Counted from the stretch's first letter, positions 1 through 10,070 are shown. The stretch is DNA of 34,532 bases from Gemmatimonadaceae bacterium (GCA_017881585.1 JADGQS010000020.1:1-34532); one strand, 5' to 3'. The notes: generated by a model not told the origin, from the sequence alone. Program-made: numbers and translations.

Positions 1-353
1 CAGGTAGACGCCGCCCCACCGCATCGTGCGCGCCGCGTATGTGGAGACCTGCGGCTCGCGCCGCACGTAGCCGGCCGGACGCGCCGCGCGATTCTGCATG
101 GTGAGCTGGTACGCCGCGATCACGTGAAGGACCACCGAGGCGAGCAGCGTCACGCGCAGCAGCCAGGTGAGCTCGATCAGGTCCACCTGCAGGAGGTGCG
201 AGTACGCGTTGAAACGCGCGGAACCGGAGAAGAACTGCAGGTTGCCGGCCATATGGCCCACGACGAACGCGACGAGGATCAGCCCCGTCACGCCCATCAC
301 GATCTTCTTGCCGACGCTGGAGTCCCAGAATCGCCGCAATCCACTCCGTTCCA

Positions 354-354
<1 letters not shown>
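1..354 (-). CDS. sdhC: Succinate dehydrogenase cytochrome b subunit, b558 family (partial, C-terminus outside window)
   Basis: Only the first 118 codons are present; the gene runs off the left edge. It starts with ATG at 354, giving MERSGLRRFWDSSVGKK, then a hydrophobic segment (about residues 18-36) ending in GHMAGNLQFF, and a second one around residues 62-84 containing LHV. The GHMAGNLQ signature with a membrane histidine is typical of the b558-type SdhC/FrdC anchor that binds heme b and links succinate oxidation to quinone in the inner membrane. Its ATG shares one base with the mdh stop (TGATG), so it is translationally coupled to mdh; sdhA and sdhB are expected next, outside the window. 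The family call is firm. Direction of use (succinate oxidation or fumarate reduction) cannot be read from this fragment. Confidence 0.9.
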
Positions 355-1584
<1,230 letters not shown>

Positions 1585-2574
1585 CTATCCCCCCACCTGC
1601 GAGAGTGCCCGGAGTCCGCCGACCTGCATCTGGAGCAGGTTGTGCTCTTTCGGCTTGTCAGCAAGCGCCTGACGGAAGATCGGCTCGAGCGCCGCGCCGG
1701 CGCGGAGCGGATCGCGAAGGTTGACCTCGTGATCGCCGTAGAGACAGGTGCGCAGCCGGCCGTCCGCGGTGAGGCGAACGCGGTTGCACGACCCGCAATA
1801 CGTGTGCGTCATCGGAGTGATGACGCCGATCGTACCCGGCGCACCGGCAAACCGGTGGTACGCCGCAGGCCCGTTGCCGCGCGCGGGGCCGCCGGACGGC
1901 TCGAGAACCCCGTGCACGCTGGCGCGCCGCAGCACCTCCTCGCTGGGCACCACATGCTCCCAGGTGAGATTCGCCATCTCGCCCACCGGCATGAGCTCGA
2001 TGAACCGCACGTGCCACGGATGTTCGAGCGTGAGGCGGGCGAAATCGGCGATCTCGTCGTCGTTGATGCCGCGCATGACGACGACGTTGAGCTTGATGGG
2101 GTCGAGGCCCGCGGCTTCGGCCGATTGCGCGGAGACGACCGGATCGAACGCGAACTTCCGGCGCGCGATCGACGCGATACGATCGGCGCGAAGCGAGTCC
2201 GCGCTGATGTTGACACGATCGAGACCGGCCGCGCGCAGCGGCGCGGCGAGCTCGGGAAGCTTCACGCCGTTCGTCGAGAGCGCGATGTCCTCGATGCCCG
2301 GGACGGCCTTCAGCATACCGACGAGCGCGACCAGGTCCGGACGGATCGTCGGCTCGCCTCCGGTGAGGCGCAGACGCCGCAGTCCGAGCGGCGCAAGCTG
2401 GCGCACTACCTCGGTGATCTCCTCGTACGTGAGGATCTCCGTTTTCGGCAGCCACTCGAGTCCCTCGAGCGGCATGCAATAAACGCAGCGGAAATTGCAG
2501 CGGTCGGTGATCGAGATGCGGAGGTATTCGATCGACCGCCCGAACTGGTCCTTCAGCGTGATCGCCGTCATCAC
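1585..2574 (-). CDS. moaA: GTP 3',8-cyclase MoaA (molybdenum cofactor biosynthesis, radical SAM)
   Basis: 329 aa, normal for MoaA, which together with MoaC converts GTP to cyclic pyranopterin monophosphate. The radical-SAM CxxxCxxC motif (SITDRCNFRCVYC, Cys26/30/33) binds the SAM cluster. A second C-terminal [4Fe-4S] site is seen as CGSC followed by a Cys 14 residues later (RTCLYG). The protein ends in Gly-Gly, the conserved C-terminal GG needed for catalysis in the family. Start choice: GTG at 2574 overlaps the moaE stop as GTGA, while ATG at 2571 overlaps it as TGATG; either gives coupled translation and differs by one residue. It is the last gene of moaD-moaE-moaA; moaC and moaB are not in the window. 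The operon would supply cofactor to molybdo-enzymes such as the formate dehydrogenase at 28 kb. Confidence 0.96.
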   Translation of the reverse strand: MMTAITLKDQFGRSIEYLRISITDRCNFRCVYCMPLEGLEWLPKTEILTYEEITEVVRQLAPLGLRRLRLTGGEPTIRPDLVALVGMLKAVPGIEDIALSTNGVKLPELAAPLRAAGLDRVNISADSLRADRIASIARRKFAFDPVVSAQSAEAAGLDPIKLNVVVMRGINDDEIADFARLTLEHPWHVRFIELMPVGEMANLTWEHVVPSEEVLRRASVHGVLEPSGGPARGNGPAAYHRFAGAPGTIGVITPMTHTYCGSCNRVRLTADGRLRTCLYGDHEVNLRDPLRAGAALEPIFRQALADKPKEHNLLQMQVGGLRALSQVGG

Positions 2575-3041
2575 GCGGTTCCGCGAGCGAGCGACGACGC
2601 GGAGAGCGCCGACGGTGCGATAGACGAGGACGGATCCACCCAGTCGCGCGTGCCGTCGGTGTAGTGCTCGCGTTTCCAGATCGGCACGCGCCGCTTGAGT
2701 TCCTCGATCACGAATCGCGTCGCGTCGAGCGCATCACGACGGTGCGGATGCGAGGCCGCGATGGCGACGCTCACGTCGCCGAGGGCGAGCGTGCCGACGC
2801 GATGCTCGACCACGATCGTCACGCCGCCGAACTTCTCCGCCGCTTCGCTCACGATCCTCTCGAGCTCGCGCGACGCCATCGCGTCGTAGGCCGTGTACTC
2901 CATTCCGGTGACCGCACGGCCGTCGTTGACATCACGAACGGTGCCGAGGAAGAGTGACGTCGCGCCGTTGGCATCCGACGCAACCTCGGCGATGAGGGCC
3001 GTGGCGTCGATCGCACGGGTGACTATCGCGGTGCGCGTCAT
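2571..3041 (-). CDS. moaE: Molybdopterin synthase catalytic subunit MoaE
   Basis: 156 aa. MoaE transfers sulfur from the MoaD thiocarboxylate to cyclic pyranopterin monophosphate to make molybdopterin. Diagnostic stretches are FLGTVRDVNDGRAVTGMEY (about residues 31-50), EHRVGTLALGDVSVAI near 79, SHPHRRDA near 96, and ELKRRVPIWKRE near 112-123, which contains the conserved lysines of the active site. The protein is a little longer than average because of a Ser/Ala-rich tail after WVDPSS. The ATG at 3041 overlaps the moaD stop (ATGA), and its own stop overlaps the moaA start, so the three cistrons are tightly coupled. Confidence 0.96.
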   Translation of the reverse strand: MTRTAIVTRAIDATALIAEVASDANGATSLFLGTVRDVNDGRAVTGMEYTAYDAMASRELERIVSEAAEKFGGVTIVVEHRVGTLALGDVSVAIAASHPHRRDALDATRFVIEELKRRVPIWKREHYTDGTRDWVDPSSSIAPSALSASSLARGTA

Positions 3042-3280
3042 CCGCCGGCAACCGGAGGAATGAGCGCGACCTCGTCGCCGGAATGAATGACATCGCCGGG
3101 AGCCGCGTAGTCCTGGTTCAGCGCGATCAGCGGCGCGGGCGGCAGGGCGTGACCCACGGCCATCTCCTTCACTTTCGCGAGCAGCTCCGTCACGGTCGCA
3201 CCTTCACGCAACGTGACAGCAACGCTCGGCACACCAAAGGCTTCGGCGTAGGACGCAAAGAGGAGGACCCGGACTTCCAT
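3038..3280 (-). CDS. moaD: Molybdopterin synthase sulfur-carrier subunit MoaD
   Basis: About 80 aa with a ubiquitin-like fold. MEVRVLLFASYAEAFG begins the first strand, IALNQDYA lies in the middle, and the protein ends VALIPPVAGG. The C-terminal Gly-Gly is the residue pair that becomes adenylated and thiocarboxylated. I chose the ATG at 3280 because it fits the family start; the frame stays open to a GTG at 3298 that would add six residues. The stop overlaps the moaE start by four bases. The gene follows the DNABII gene after a 123-bp gap containing a perfect short palindrome. Confidence 0.93.
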   Translation of the reverse strand: MEVRVLLFASYAEAFGVPSVAVTLREGATVTELLAKVKEMAVGHALPPAPLIALNQDYAAPGDVIHSGDEVALIPPVAGG

Positions 3281-3334
3281 GCGAGTAAAATACATCACGC
3301 GCCCGCCGAACGGTCCCGTCGCAGTGGGCCGGCG

Positions 3335-3350
3335 GCTGTCAACTGACAGC
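3335..3350. repeat. Short palindrome and CAGCTATC microrepeat between the DNABII gene and moaD
   Basis: GCTGTCAACTGACAGC is a 7-bp perfect inverted repeat around a 2-nt centre (realistically a 6-bp stem with a 4-nt loop). Immediately to its right CAGCTATC occurs twice within about 30 bp. There is no T-run, so a terminator is doubtful; a protein-binding site or residual repeat is possible. The rest of the 123-bp gap shows nothing I can name. Confidence 0.4.
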
Positions 3351-3403
3351 TATCCGCTGCGAGCGATCAGCTATCATCTCCCAACTGCAGTGTCCGTATC
3401 TGG

Positions 3404-3724
3404 TTATGCGTCCGTGAGTTCCGAGATGTCGATGTCGGCGACCATCGCGCGCAGTTCCTTGGACGGCTTGAACACCGGCACCGGCCGCGCGGACACCTCG
3501 ACCGGCGCGCCCGTGCGCGGATTGCGGGCCATGCGCGTCTTGCGCTGCCGAATCTTGAAGGTGCCGAACCCGCGAACCTCGATGTTCTTCTGATCTTTTA
3601 GCGCGTCTTTGATGGCGTCCAGAAAGGAGTCTACGACACGCGCGCAGTCCTTCTTGGAGATCATCGGCCCCGAAGTCTGCGAAATCGCCTCGGTGACTTG
3701 CTCGACCAGATCGGCTTTGGTCAT
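3404..3724 (-). CDS. DNABII family DNA-bending protein (HU / integration host factor type)
   Basis: 106 aa, slightly longer than HU (90 aa) and in the range of IHF subunits. The N-terminal helices begin MTKADLVEQVTEAIS; the DNABII signature GFGTFKIRQRKTRMARNPRTG (about residues 52-72) forms the beta-arm with the conserved Asn-Pro that intercalates DNA, followed by VFKPSKELR. It binds and bends DNA in the nucleoid. HU and IHF-alpha/beta cannot be separated reliably by eye; the KTRMARNP arm is more IHF-like, so the symbol is left open. The gene has a good ribosome site (AAAGGGA seven bases before ATG) and a credible sigma-70 type promoter directly upstream, so it is probably transcribed independently of carA and may drive moaDEA. 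Confidence 0.92.
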   Translation of the reverse strand: MTKADLVEQVTEAISQTSGPMISKKDCARVVDSFLDAIKDALKDQKNIEVRGFGTFKIRQRKTRMARNPRTGAPVEVSARPVPVFKPSKELRAMVADIDISELTDA

Positions 3725-3771
3725 TTACATCCCTTTGCGGAGGACACTCGGCGACGGCCGTAAGTGCATCC

Positions 3772-3801
3772 AGTCTAGGATGTTATCTACCGTGGTGTCA
3801 A
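3772..3801 (-). promoter_or_regulatory. Candidate sigma-70 promoter for the DNABII gene
   Basis: On the minus strand a perfect -35 hexamer TTGACA (complement at 3796-3801) is followed after 18 bp by TAGACT (3772-3777), which matches four of six bases of the -10 consensus. This sits 48 bp upstream of the ATG in an AT-richer patch. It is a sequence match only. Confidence 0.6.
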
Positions 3802-3824
3802 GCGGTTGGGCGGTCCACCCTCTG

Positions 3825-3862
3825 CCCGGGAGGGGCCCGCGGAGGCCCCGGGAGGGGCCCGG
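3825..3862 (-). terminator. GC-rich hairpins just after carA, formed by a 14-bp direct repeat
   Basis: CCCGGGAGGGGCCC occurs twice (3825-3838 and 3847-3860) at a 22-bp period. The right copy overlaps a perfect GGCCCC/GGGGCC stem with a TCCC loop, starting a few bases after the carA stop codon. It lacks a clear downstream T-run, so intrinsic termination is uncertain, but its position between carA and an independent promoter fits a transcription boundary. Confidence 0.4.
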
Positions 3863-3867
3863 ACGCT

Positions 3868-4983
3868 CTAGGAACGCGCCTCGACGGCCTTCATGAACTC
3901 GTCGAAGAGGGCGCGCGCGTCGTGTGGCCCCGGCGCGGCCTCCGGATGGAACTGTACTGCGAAGACTGGCAAGCGTTTATGGCGAAGTCCCTCGATCGAA
4001 CCGTCGTTCAGGTTCACATGGGTGACCTCCAGTTCGGGTGCGCCCGGGATCGCGTCCGCGGTTCCCTTCACCGCGAAGCCATGATTCTGCGCCGTGATGA
4101 GCACCTTGCCAGTCGCGAGGTCCTTCACCGGATGGTTTCCACCGCGATGACCGTACGGGAGCTTGAAGGTCGTGGCGCCGTACGTGATGCCGACGAGCTG
4201 ATTCCCGAGGCAGATGCCGAAGACGGGCACCTTCTGGTCGGCGATGCCGCGAATGTTCTCCATCGCGTACGTGACGGCTTCCGGATCGCCGGGGCCGTTC
4301 GAGAGAAATACGCCGTCGGGCTCGAGCGCGAGCACTTCCCTCGCCGTCGCGGTCGAGGGAACGACAGTGATCCGGCAGTCGCGATCCTCGAAGAGCCGAA
4401 GAATGTTGTGCTTGATGCCGTAGTCGTATGCGACGATGTGCGTGGCCGCGCGCGGGTTGCCCCAGGGGTACGCCTGACTCGTGCTGACCACGGAGGCGAG
4501 GTCGAGGCCCGACATCGACGGGCACGCCTCGAGCGCCGCCCTCGCTGCGGCGTCAGGCACCTCGCCTGCCCCGATCACGCCGCGTAGGACGCCCACGGTC
4601 CTCAAGTGACGCGTGAGGCGACGCGTGTCAACGTCGTACAGGATTGGGATATCGGCTTTCGCCATGTATCCCGCGAGAGCGCCGCCGGCGCGCCAGTTCG
4701 AGAACGTCGTCGAGAGTTCGCGAACCACCACACCGCTCACCTGCGCGCGCGTCGATTCGGGGTCTTCTGCATTGACGCCATAGTTGCCGATCATCGGAGA
4801 CGTCATCACGACGATCTGGCCGTGGTAGGACGGGTCGGTGAACACCTCCTGGTAACCGCTCATGTTCGTCGTGAACACGACCTCCGCCACCGCCGGCGCG
4901 TTGCTTACGGCGTGGATGTGGCCGTGAAAAAGGGTTCCATCCTCGAGGAGGAGGAACCCTTTTGTAGCTCTGAGAGCGCTCAC
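3868..4983 (-). CDS. carA: Carbamoyl-phosphate synthase small (glutaminase) subunit
   Basis: 371 aa, normal length. CarA hydrolyses glutamine and feeds ammonia to CarB for carbamoyl phosphate (arginine and pyrimidines). The N-terminal CPSase domain shows TTNMSGYQEVFTDPSY near residue 38. The class I amidotransferase domain shows LSNGPGDP near 227, nucleophile Cys258 in VFGICLG, and the His346/Glu348 pair in QFHPE. One oddity: the motif that usually reads GICLGHQ is GICLGNQ here (Asn261). The nucleophile, His and Glu are intact, so activity is expected. carB is not adjacent. The ATG lies 29 bp after the secG stop, so carA is probably cotranscribed with secG. Confidence 0.96.
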   Translation of the reverse strand: MSALRATKGFLLLEDGTLFHGHIHAVSNAPAVAEVVFTTNMSGYQEVFTDPSYHGQIVVMTSPMIGNYGVNAEDPESTRAQVSGVVVRELSTTFSNWRAGGALAGYMAKADIPILYDVDTRRLTRHLRTVGVLRGVIGAGEVPDAAARAALEACPSMSGLDLASVVSTSQAYPWGNPRAATHIVAYDYGIKHNILRLFEDRDCRITVVPSTATAREVLALEPDGVFLSNGPGDPEAVTYAMENIRGIADQKVPVFGICLGNQLVGITYGATTFKLPYGHRGGNHPVKDLATGKVLITAQNHGFAVKGTADAIPGAPELEVTHVNLNDGSIEGLRHKRLPVFAVQFHPEAAPGPHDARALFDEFMKAVEARS

Positions 4984-5012
4984 GCTCGGCTCACGTTGTG
5001 CTCACGCCGGGA

Positions 5013-5462
5013 TCAGGGCTTCTTGGCAGGAGCCGGGGCCTTCGAGCCGGAGTCCGGCTTCGGGGTGCCGGTCGGCAGCGCCGTGCCCGGTACCGACGGA
5101 GCAGGTGCCGCAGCGCCGGGGACGGCCGGAGTCGTGGTGCCCGGCAACTGCTGAGGACGCGGCTGGGCCGGCGCGGTCTTCGTCGGTGCGAACGACTTGT
5201 CGAGGATCGACGTCGGCACGCGGCCGCGACTGGCGCTGATCTCGAGAATGAACGCGAGGCCGATGAAGATGCCGCCGCACCACCAACTGGCCTTCGTCAG
5301 GAGGTTACCTGCCTGACGGGTGCCGAAGAGGGCGTCGCTCGAGGAAGACGCGCCGCCGAACGCCGCTGCCATGCCGCCGCCCTTTCCGCTCTGGAGCAGG
5401 ATGGCGATGACCAGGACCAGCGCGTCGATGATGAGCAGCGTGAGCAGGAACTTGTAGAGCAT
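5013..5462 (-). CDS. secG: Preprotein translocase subunit SecG with Pro/Ala-rich tail
   Basis: 149 aa. Residues 1-22 form the first membrane helix (MLYKFLLTLLIIDALVLVIA), followed by the family hallmark ILLQSGKGGGMAAAFGG and SSDALFGTRQAGNLLTKA, then a second membrane helix around residues 58-75. This is the SecG hairpin that assists SecYEG export. After about residue 80 comes a 65-residue low-complexity tail rich in Pro, Ala and Thr ending APAKKP, longer than the E. coli protein. In many bacteria secG directly follows tpiA; here the pair is separated by the inverted-repeat element at 5559-6270. A promoter-like site lies between that element and secG. carA follows at 29 bp. Confidence 0.93.
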   Translation of the reverse strand: MLYKFLLTLLIIDALVLVIAILLQSGKGGGMAAAFGGASSSSDALFGTRQAGNLLTKASWWCGGIFIGLAFILEISASRGRVPTSILDKSFAPTKTAPAQPRPQQLPGTTTPAVPGAAAPAPSVPGTALPTGTPKPDSGSKAPAPAKKP

Positions 5463-5505
5463 ATGGCTTTCGGAGCCCTAATTGCGGGAGTTGGGTAAGC
5501 CTTGA

Positions 5506-5534
5506 AGAATACCTGAGTTACCGGCTCTCATCAA
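5506..5534 (-). promoter_or_regulatory. Candidate promoter for secG-carA
   Basis: On the minus strand TTGATG (complement at 5529-5534; 4 of 6 bases match the -35 consensus) is followed by a 17-bp spacer and TATTCT (5506-5511; 4 of 6 match the -10). It lies 44 bp upstream of the secG ATG and just outside the inverted-repeat element, so it could restore expression of secG-carA if the element blocks readthrough from tpiA. Sequence match only. Confidence 0.4.
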
Positions 5535-5558
5535 GGTGTCGGGGGAGATTGGAGTTAT

Positions 5559-5638
5559 GAGCAGTTCGGAGAGTGAGTTTGAGTCGGAGTGATGCGGGTG
5601 AGTGGGAGTAGTGGGAGTCAGAGTGGGAGGAGTGGGAG
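5559..5638 (+). repeat. Left inverted-repeat arm (G-rich)
   Basis: Partner of 6191-6270 in inverted orientation. The plus strand carries at least five GGG runs separated by 4-8 bases (GTGGGAGTAGTGGGAG and similar units), so it could also form a G-quadruplex. The internal periodicity of roughly 8-10 bases suggests it grew by slippage. Confidence 0.8.
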
Positions 5639-5728
5639 ACGGAGTGGGAGGGGGATGCGGCGCGCGAATGCGCTCGGCCGGAACGAATGGGTGATGGTTT
5701 TAGGCGCGGCGAGTGCGAGGATGGGCTC

Positions 5729-6166
5729 ATGCCGATCATACACGACGAGGAGTTTCGGACTTGGGAGTCCACGGTGAGAGAGGGTCAGCGCGGCGACCCT
5801 GTGTGGCGTTTCCACGCGTACAGAGTTGCGCTGTTCATGCTCGACCGGGTCGGTCGTGATGCAGTCGTCCTGAAACGACAGAGTGCGCTGCCGTTTCAGA
5901 CGGATCAACTGCTGCGCGCCGTCGCATCCATTGGCGCGAACATCGCGGAAGGTCTGGGCCGACAGTCGGCGGCGGAGCGTTCGCGGTTCTTCGGAATCGC
6001 ACTTGGCTCGCTTCGCGAATCCGAGACTTGGTATCAGGCAGTCGCGGCCGATCTCCCCGTCGCGGTCGTCGACCAGCGATTCGAACAGCTGACGGAACTT
6101 CGCAAGCTCCTCATCGGCGCCCAGAAATGGCTCGAATCCAAACCGAGGCCCACGCGCCTGATGTAA
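5729..6166 (+). CDS. S23 / four-helix-bundle protein (23S rRNA intervening-sequence family)
   Basis: 145 aa, the only rightward gene before 28 kb. The start is ATG at 5729 (MPIIHDEEFRTWES), with GAGG about ten bases upstream; the frame is open further back, but that sequence looks like spacer. Family hallmarks: VWRFHAYRVALFMLDRV (helix 1), QTDQLLRAVASIGANIAEG (helix 2), RQSAAERSRFFGIALGSLRE (helix 3) and a C-terminal helix with LTELRKLLIGAQKWL. The SIGANIAEG and GSLRESET stretches are what I recognise. The family includes proteins from 23S rRNA intervening sequences and resembles the Avd accessory protein of diversity-generating retroelements; the fold tends to form pentamers that bind nucleic acid. 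No reverse transcriptase or variable repeat is nearby. Its molecular role is not established. Confidence 0.88.
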   Translation: MPIIHDEEFRTWESTVREGQRGDPVWRFHAYRVALFMLDRVGRDAVVLKRQSALPFQTDQLLRAVASIGANIAEGLGRQSAAERSRFFGIALGSLRESETWYQAVAADLPVAVVDQRFEQLTELRKLLIGAQKWLESKPRPTRLM

Positions 6167-6190
6167 CCGAGTCTCCGTCTCGAACGCCCA

Positions 6191-6270
6191 CTCCCACTAC
6201 TCCCACTCCCACTCCCACTACTCCCACTCACCCTCATCCCTCCGACTTCAACTCCCTCTCCGTTCTGCCC
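6191..6270 (-). repeat. Right inverted-repeat arm (C-rich on plus strand)
   Basis: Inverted partner of 5559-5638. It ends on the base next to the tpiA stop codon (6271-6273). In a minus-strand transcript from tpiA towards secG the two arms would pair into a long stem closing a loop of about 550 nt, a potential RNase III substrate. Confidence 0.8.
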
Positions 6271-7020
6271 TCAAGCACGGACGATCGTCGCCCACCCCTC
6301 GGCGTCGAGGCTCGCGCCGCCCACGAGCAGGCCGTCGACGTCCGGAGCGGCGAGGAGCGTCGTGGCATTCCCGCTATTGACGCTGCCGCCGTAGAGAATC
6401 GGCACCGCTTCCTCGCGCTCGCCCGTGAGTGTGCGAAGTTCCGAGCGAATGATCGCGTGCACCGTGCTCGCGTCCGCGGGTGACGCGGTCTTCCCCGTTC
6501 CGATCGCCCACACCGGCTCGTACGCGACGAGCGAAGACGAAATCTGGTGCGGCTCGATGTGCGCGAGCGCGGCGCGCAGCTGGCGGAGCACGACGGATCC
6601 CGTCTCGCCGGCGTTGCGCTGCGCGAGCGTTTCGCCCACGCAGACGAGCGGCGTGAGTCCCGCTCGAACGGCCGCGGCGGTCTTCTTGCCGGTCTCCTCG
6701 TCCGTCTCGCCGAACACATGCCGTCGCTCGGAGTGACCGACGAGCACGTATCGTGCGCCGGCGGCGCGCGCGATGGGCGCGGAGTTCTCGCCCGTGAACG
6801 CGCCCTTGTCTTCCCAGTGAATGTTCTGCACGCCGAGTTGGATGTCGGGCCGGTCCTTCAGCGCGTCCGTCACCGCGTGCAGCGTGAGCGCCGGAGGAAA
6901 GATCAGGACCGTGCGATCCTGCTGTCGCGGGAAGTATGCGAGGAACTGCCGCACAAATGCCTTCGCGTCGGCGGGCGCGTGATTCATCTTCCAGTTCGCC
7001 GCGAACACGGGATGCTTCAC
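6271..7020 (-). CDS. tpiA: Triose-phosphate isomerase
   Basis: 249 aa starting at GTG 7020, which overlaps the pgk stop as GTGA; an upstream open extension is a pgk shadow. It interconverts dihydroxyacetone phosphate and glyceraldehyde 3-phosphate. All catalytic residues are visible: Asn9 and Lys11 (AANWKMN), His96 (VLVGHSERR), and Glu168 in the loop-6 region (AYEPVWAIGTGKTA), followed by YGGSVN and DGLLVGGASL for phosphate binding. It is the third gene of gap-pgk-tpiA. The usual next gene, secG, is displaced by the inverted-repeat element that begins right after this stop codon. Confidence 0.97.
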   Translation of the reverse strand: MKHPVFAANWKMNHAPADAKAFVRQFLAYFPRQQDRTVLIFPPALTLHAVTDALKDRPDIQLGVQNIHWEDKGAFTGENSAPIARAAGARYVLVGHSERRHVFGETDEETGKKTAAAVRAGLTPLVCVGETLAQRNAGETGSVVLRQLRAALAHIEPHQISSSLVAYEPVWAIGTGKTASPADASTVHAIIRSELRTLTGEREEAVPILYGGSVNSGNATTLLAAPDVDGLLVGGASLDAEGWATIVRA

Positions 7021-8219
7021 GTGCCGGCCCTCTCGTCGAGCGCGGCGACTCCGGGCAGCTCCTTTCCCTCGAGGAACTCGAGCGAGGCGCCGCCTCCCGT
7101 GGAGACGTGGCTCATCTTCGCGGCGAGTCCCATCTGCTCCACCGCGGCGGCGGAATCTCCGCCCCCGACGATCGTCGTCGCTCCCATGGCAGTCGCTTCG
7201 GCCATCGCGTTCCCAACGGCGTTCGTCCCCATGTTGAACGGCGGAGTCTCGAACACGCCCATCGGGCCGTTCCAGACGATCGTCTTGGCGGCGAGGATCG
7301 CCCGCGTGTACGATTGCGCGGTGTCGGGACCGATGTCGAGCATCGCCTCGGTCGCGGGGATCGCGTCGCGCTTCACGGCGTGGGCCCTGGCGCCGGCCTC
7401 GATGCCGGGCGCCACGGTCGCGTCGTGCGGGAGCGTCAGGCGGAATGCGGCACGCTCGATCAGCGATGCCGCCATGTCGACGCGATCGGACTCGACGAGC
7501 GACGTGCCCGTCTCCAATCCCATCGCCTTGAAGAACGTGCACGCCATCGCCCCTCCGATGAGAATGCCGTCCACCTTCGGTATCATCGCCTCGATGACGT
7601 CGATCTTGCCGGAGATCTTCGAGCCGCCGAGTATCGCGATGAACGGGCGCTTCGGCTTTTCGAGCGCGGCGCCGAGCCAGTTGAGCTCGGCGTCCATCAG
7701 CAGTCCGGCGACGGCAGGATGCAGGAACGCGGCGACGCCGGCCGTGGAAGCGTGCGCGCGATGCGCGGTGCCGAACGCGTCGTTCACGTAGAAGTCGCCC
7801 AGGCGCGCGAACGACTTCGAGAGCGCGGGGTCGTTCTTCTCCTCGCCGGGAAGGAAGCGCGTGTTCTCGAGGAGCAGCACGTCGCCGTCGGCGAGCGCCT
7901 TCGTCGCGGCGAGCGCGGCGTCGGTGTCCGTCTCGGGGCAGAACGCCACCGGCTTGCCGAGCAGCTCGGCGAGGCGCGCCGCCACCGGCGCGAGCGAGTA
8001 CTTCGCCTCGGGCTTCGCCTTCGGACGGCCAAGATGGGAGAGGAGCACGACGCGCGCTCCGCCGCTGACGAGCGCCCGCAGCGTGGGAATCGCGGCGCGG
8101 ATGCGCGTGTCGTCGGTGATGCGCGTGCCATCGAGCGGCACGTTGAAGTCCACGCGCACCAGCGCGCGTCTTCCCTTGATCTCAGCCGGAGCGAGATCGC
8201 GGATGGTGCGCTTGTTCAT
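7017..8219 (-). CDS. pgk: Phosphoglycerate kinase
   Basis: 400 aa, typical length. It transfers phosphate between 1,3-bisphosphoglycerate and ADP in glycolysis. Visible: RALVRVDFNVPLDG (residues 18-31), LLSHLGRPK near 60, LENTRFLPGEEKND near 116, DAFGTAHRAHAS near 146, AILGGSKISGKIDVI near 194, and the nucleotide-site stretch VGGGDSAAAVE near 347 followed by HVSTGGGASLEFLEGKELPG. It lies 19 bp after gap and overlaps tpiA by four bases. Confidence 0.98.
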   Translation of the reverse strand: MNKRTIRDLAPAEIKGRRALVRVDFNVPLDGTRITDDTRIRAAIPTLRALVSGGARVVLLSHLGRPKAKPEAKYSLAPVAARLAELLGKPVAFCPETDTDAALAATKALADGDVLLLENTRFLPGEEKNDPALSKSFARLGDFYVNDAFGTAHRAHASTAGVAAFLHPAVAGLLMDAELNWLGAALEKPKRPFIAILGGSKISGKIDVIEAMIPKVDGILIGGAMACTFFKAMGLETGTSLVESDRVDMAASLIERAAFRLTLPHDATVAPGIEAGARAHAVKRDAIPATEAMLDIGPDTAQSYTRAILAAKTIVWNGPMGVFETPPFNMGTNAVGNAMAEATAMGATTIVGGGDSAAAVEQMGLAAKMSHVSTGGGASLEFLEGKELPGVAALDERAGT

Positions 8220-8238
8220 GATGTGGGCCGGTGCGCGC

Positions 8239-10056
<1,818 letters not shown>

Positions 10057-10070
<14 letters not shown>

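Larger units (their letters stand above)
5559..6270. mobile_element. Inverted-repeat element carrying an S23/four-helix-bundle gene, inserted between tpiA and secG
   Basis: Left arm 5559-5638 and right arm 6191-6270 are inverted repeats. Aligned without gaps I count 69 matches in 80 positions, including a 23-base identical block at the centre. Allowing a gap, GAGACGGAG (5636-5644) also pairs with its complement at 6173-6181, only 7 bp after the enclosed gene ends. The arms are built from AGTGGGAG-like units, G-rich on the plus strand at left and C-rich at right. The enclosed gene reads opposite to the flanking operon. The right arm abuts the tpiA stop codon; I see no clear target duplication and no transposase. 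S23 proteins are classically encoded by intervening sequences in 23S rRNA genes whose ends pair into a stem, so this looks like the same kind of unit at a protein-operon site. Whether it moves is inference. Confidence 0.7.

Noticed and set aside
5729-6166. Avd component of a diversity-generating retroelement
   Set aside because: The fold is related, but no reverse transcriptase, template repeat or variable target gene lies nearby.
5567-6262. CRISPR-like or simple VNTR array
   Set aside because: The repeat units are short and imperfect, have no spacers, and are arranged as two inverted arms around a gene rather than as direct repeats with unique spacers.
5559-6270. Target-site duplication flanking the S23 element
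   Set aside because: Comparing the bases just outside both arms gives no matching direct repeat; the right side is the tpiA stop codon.
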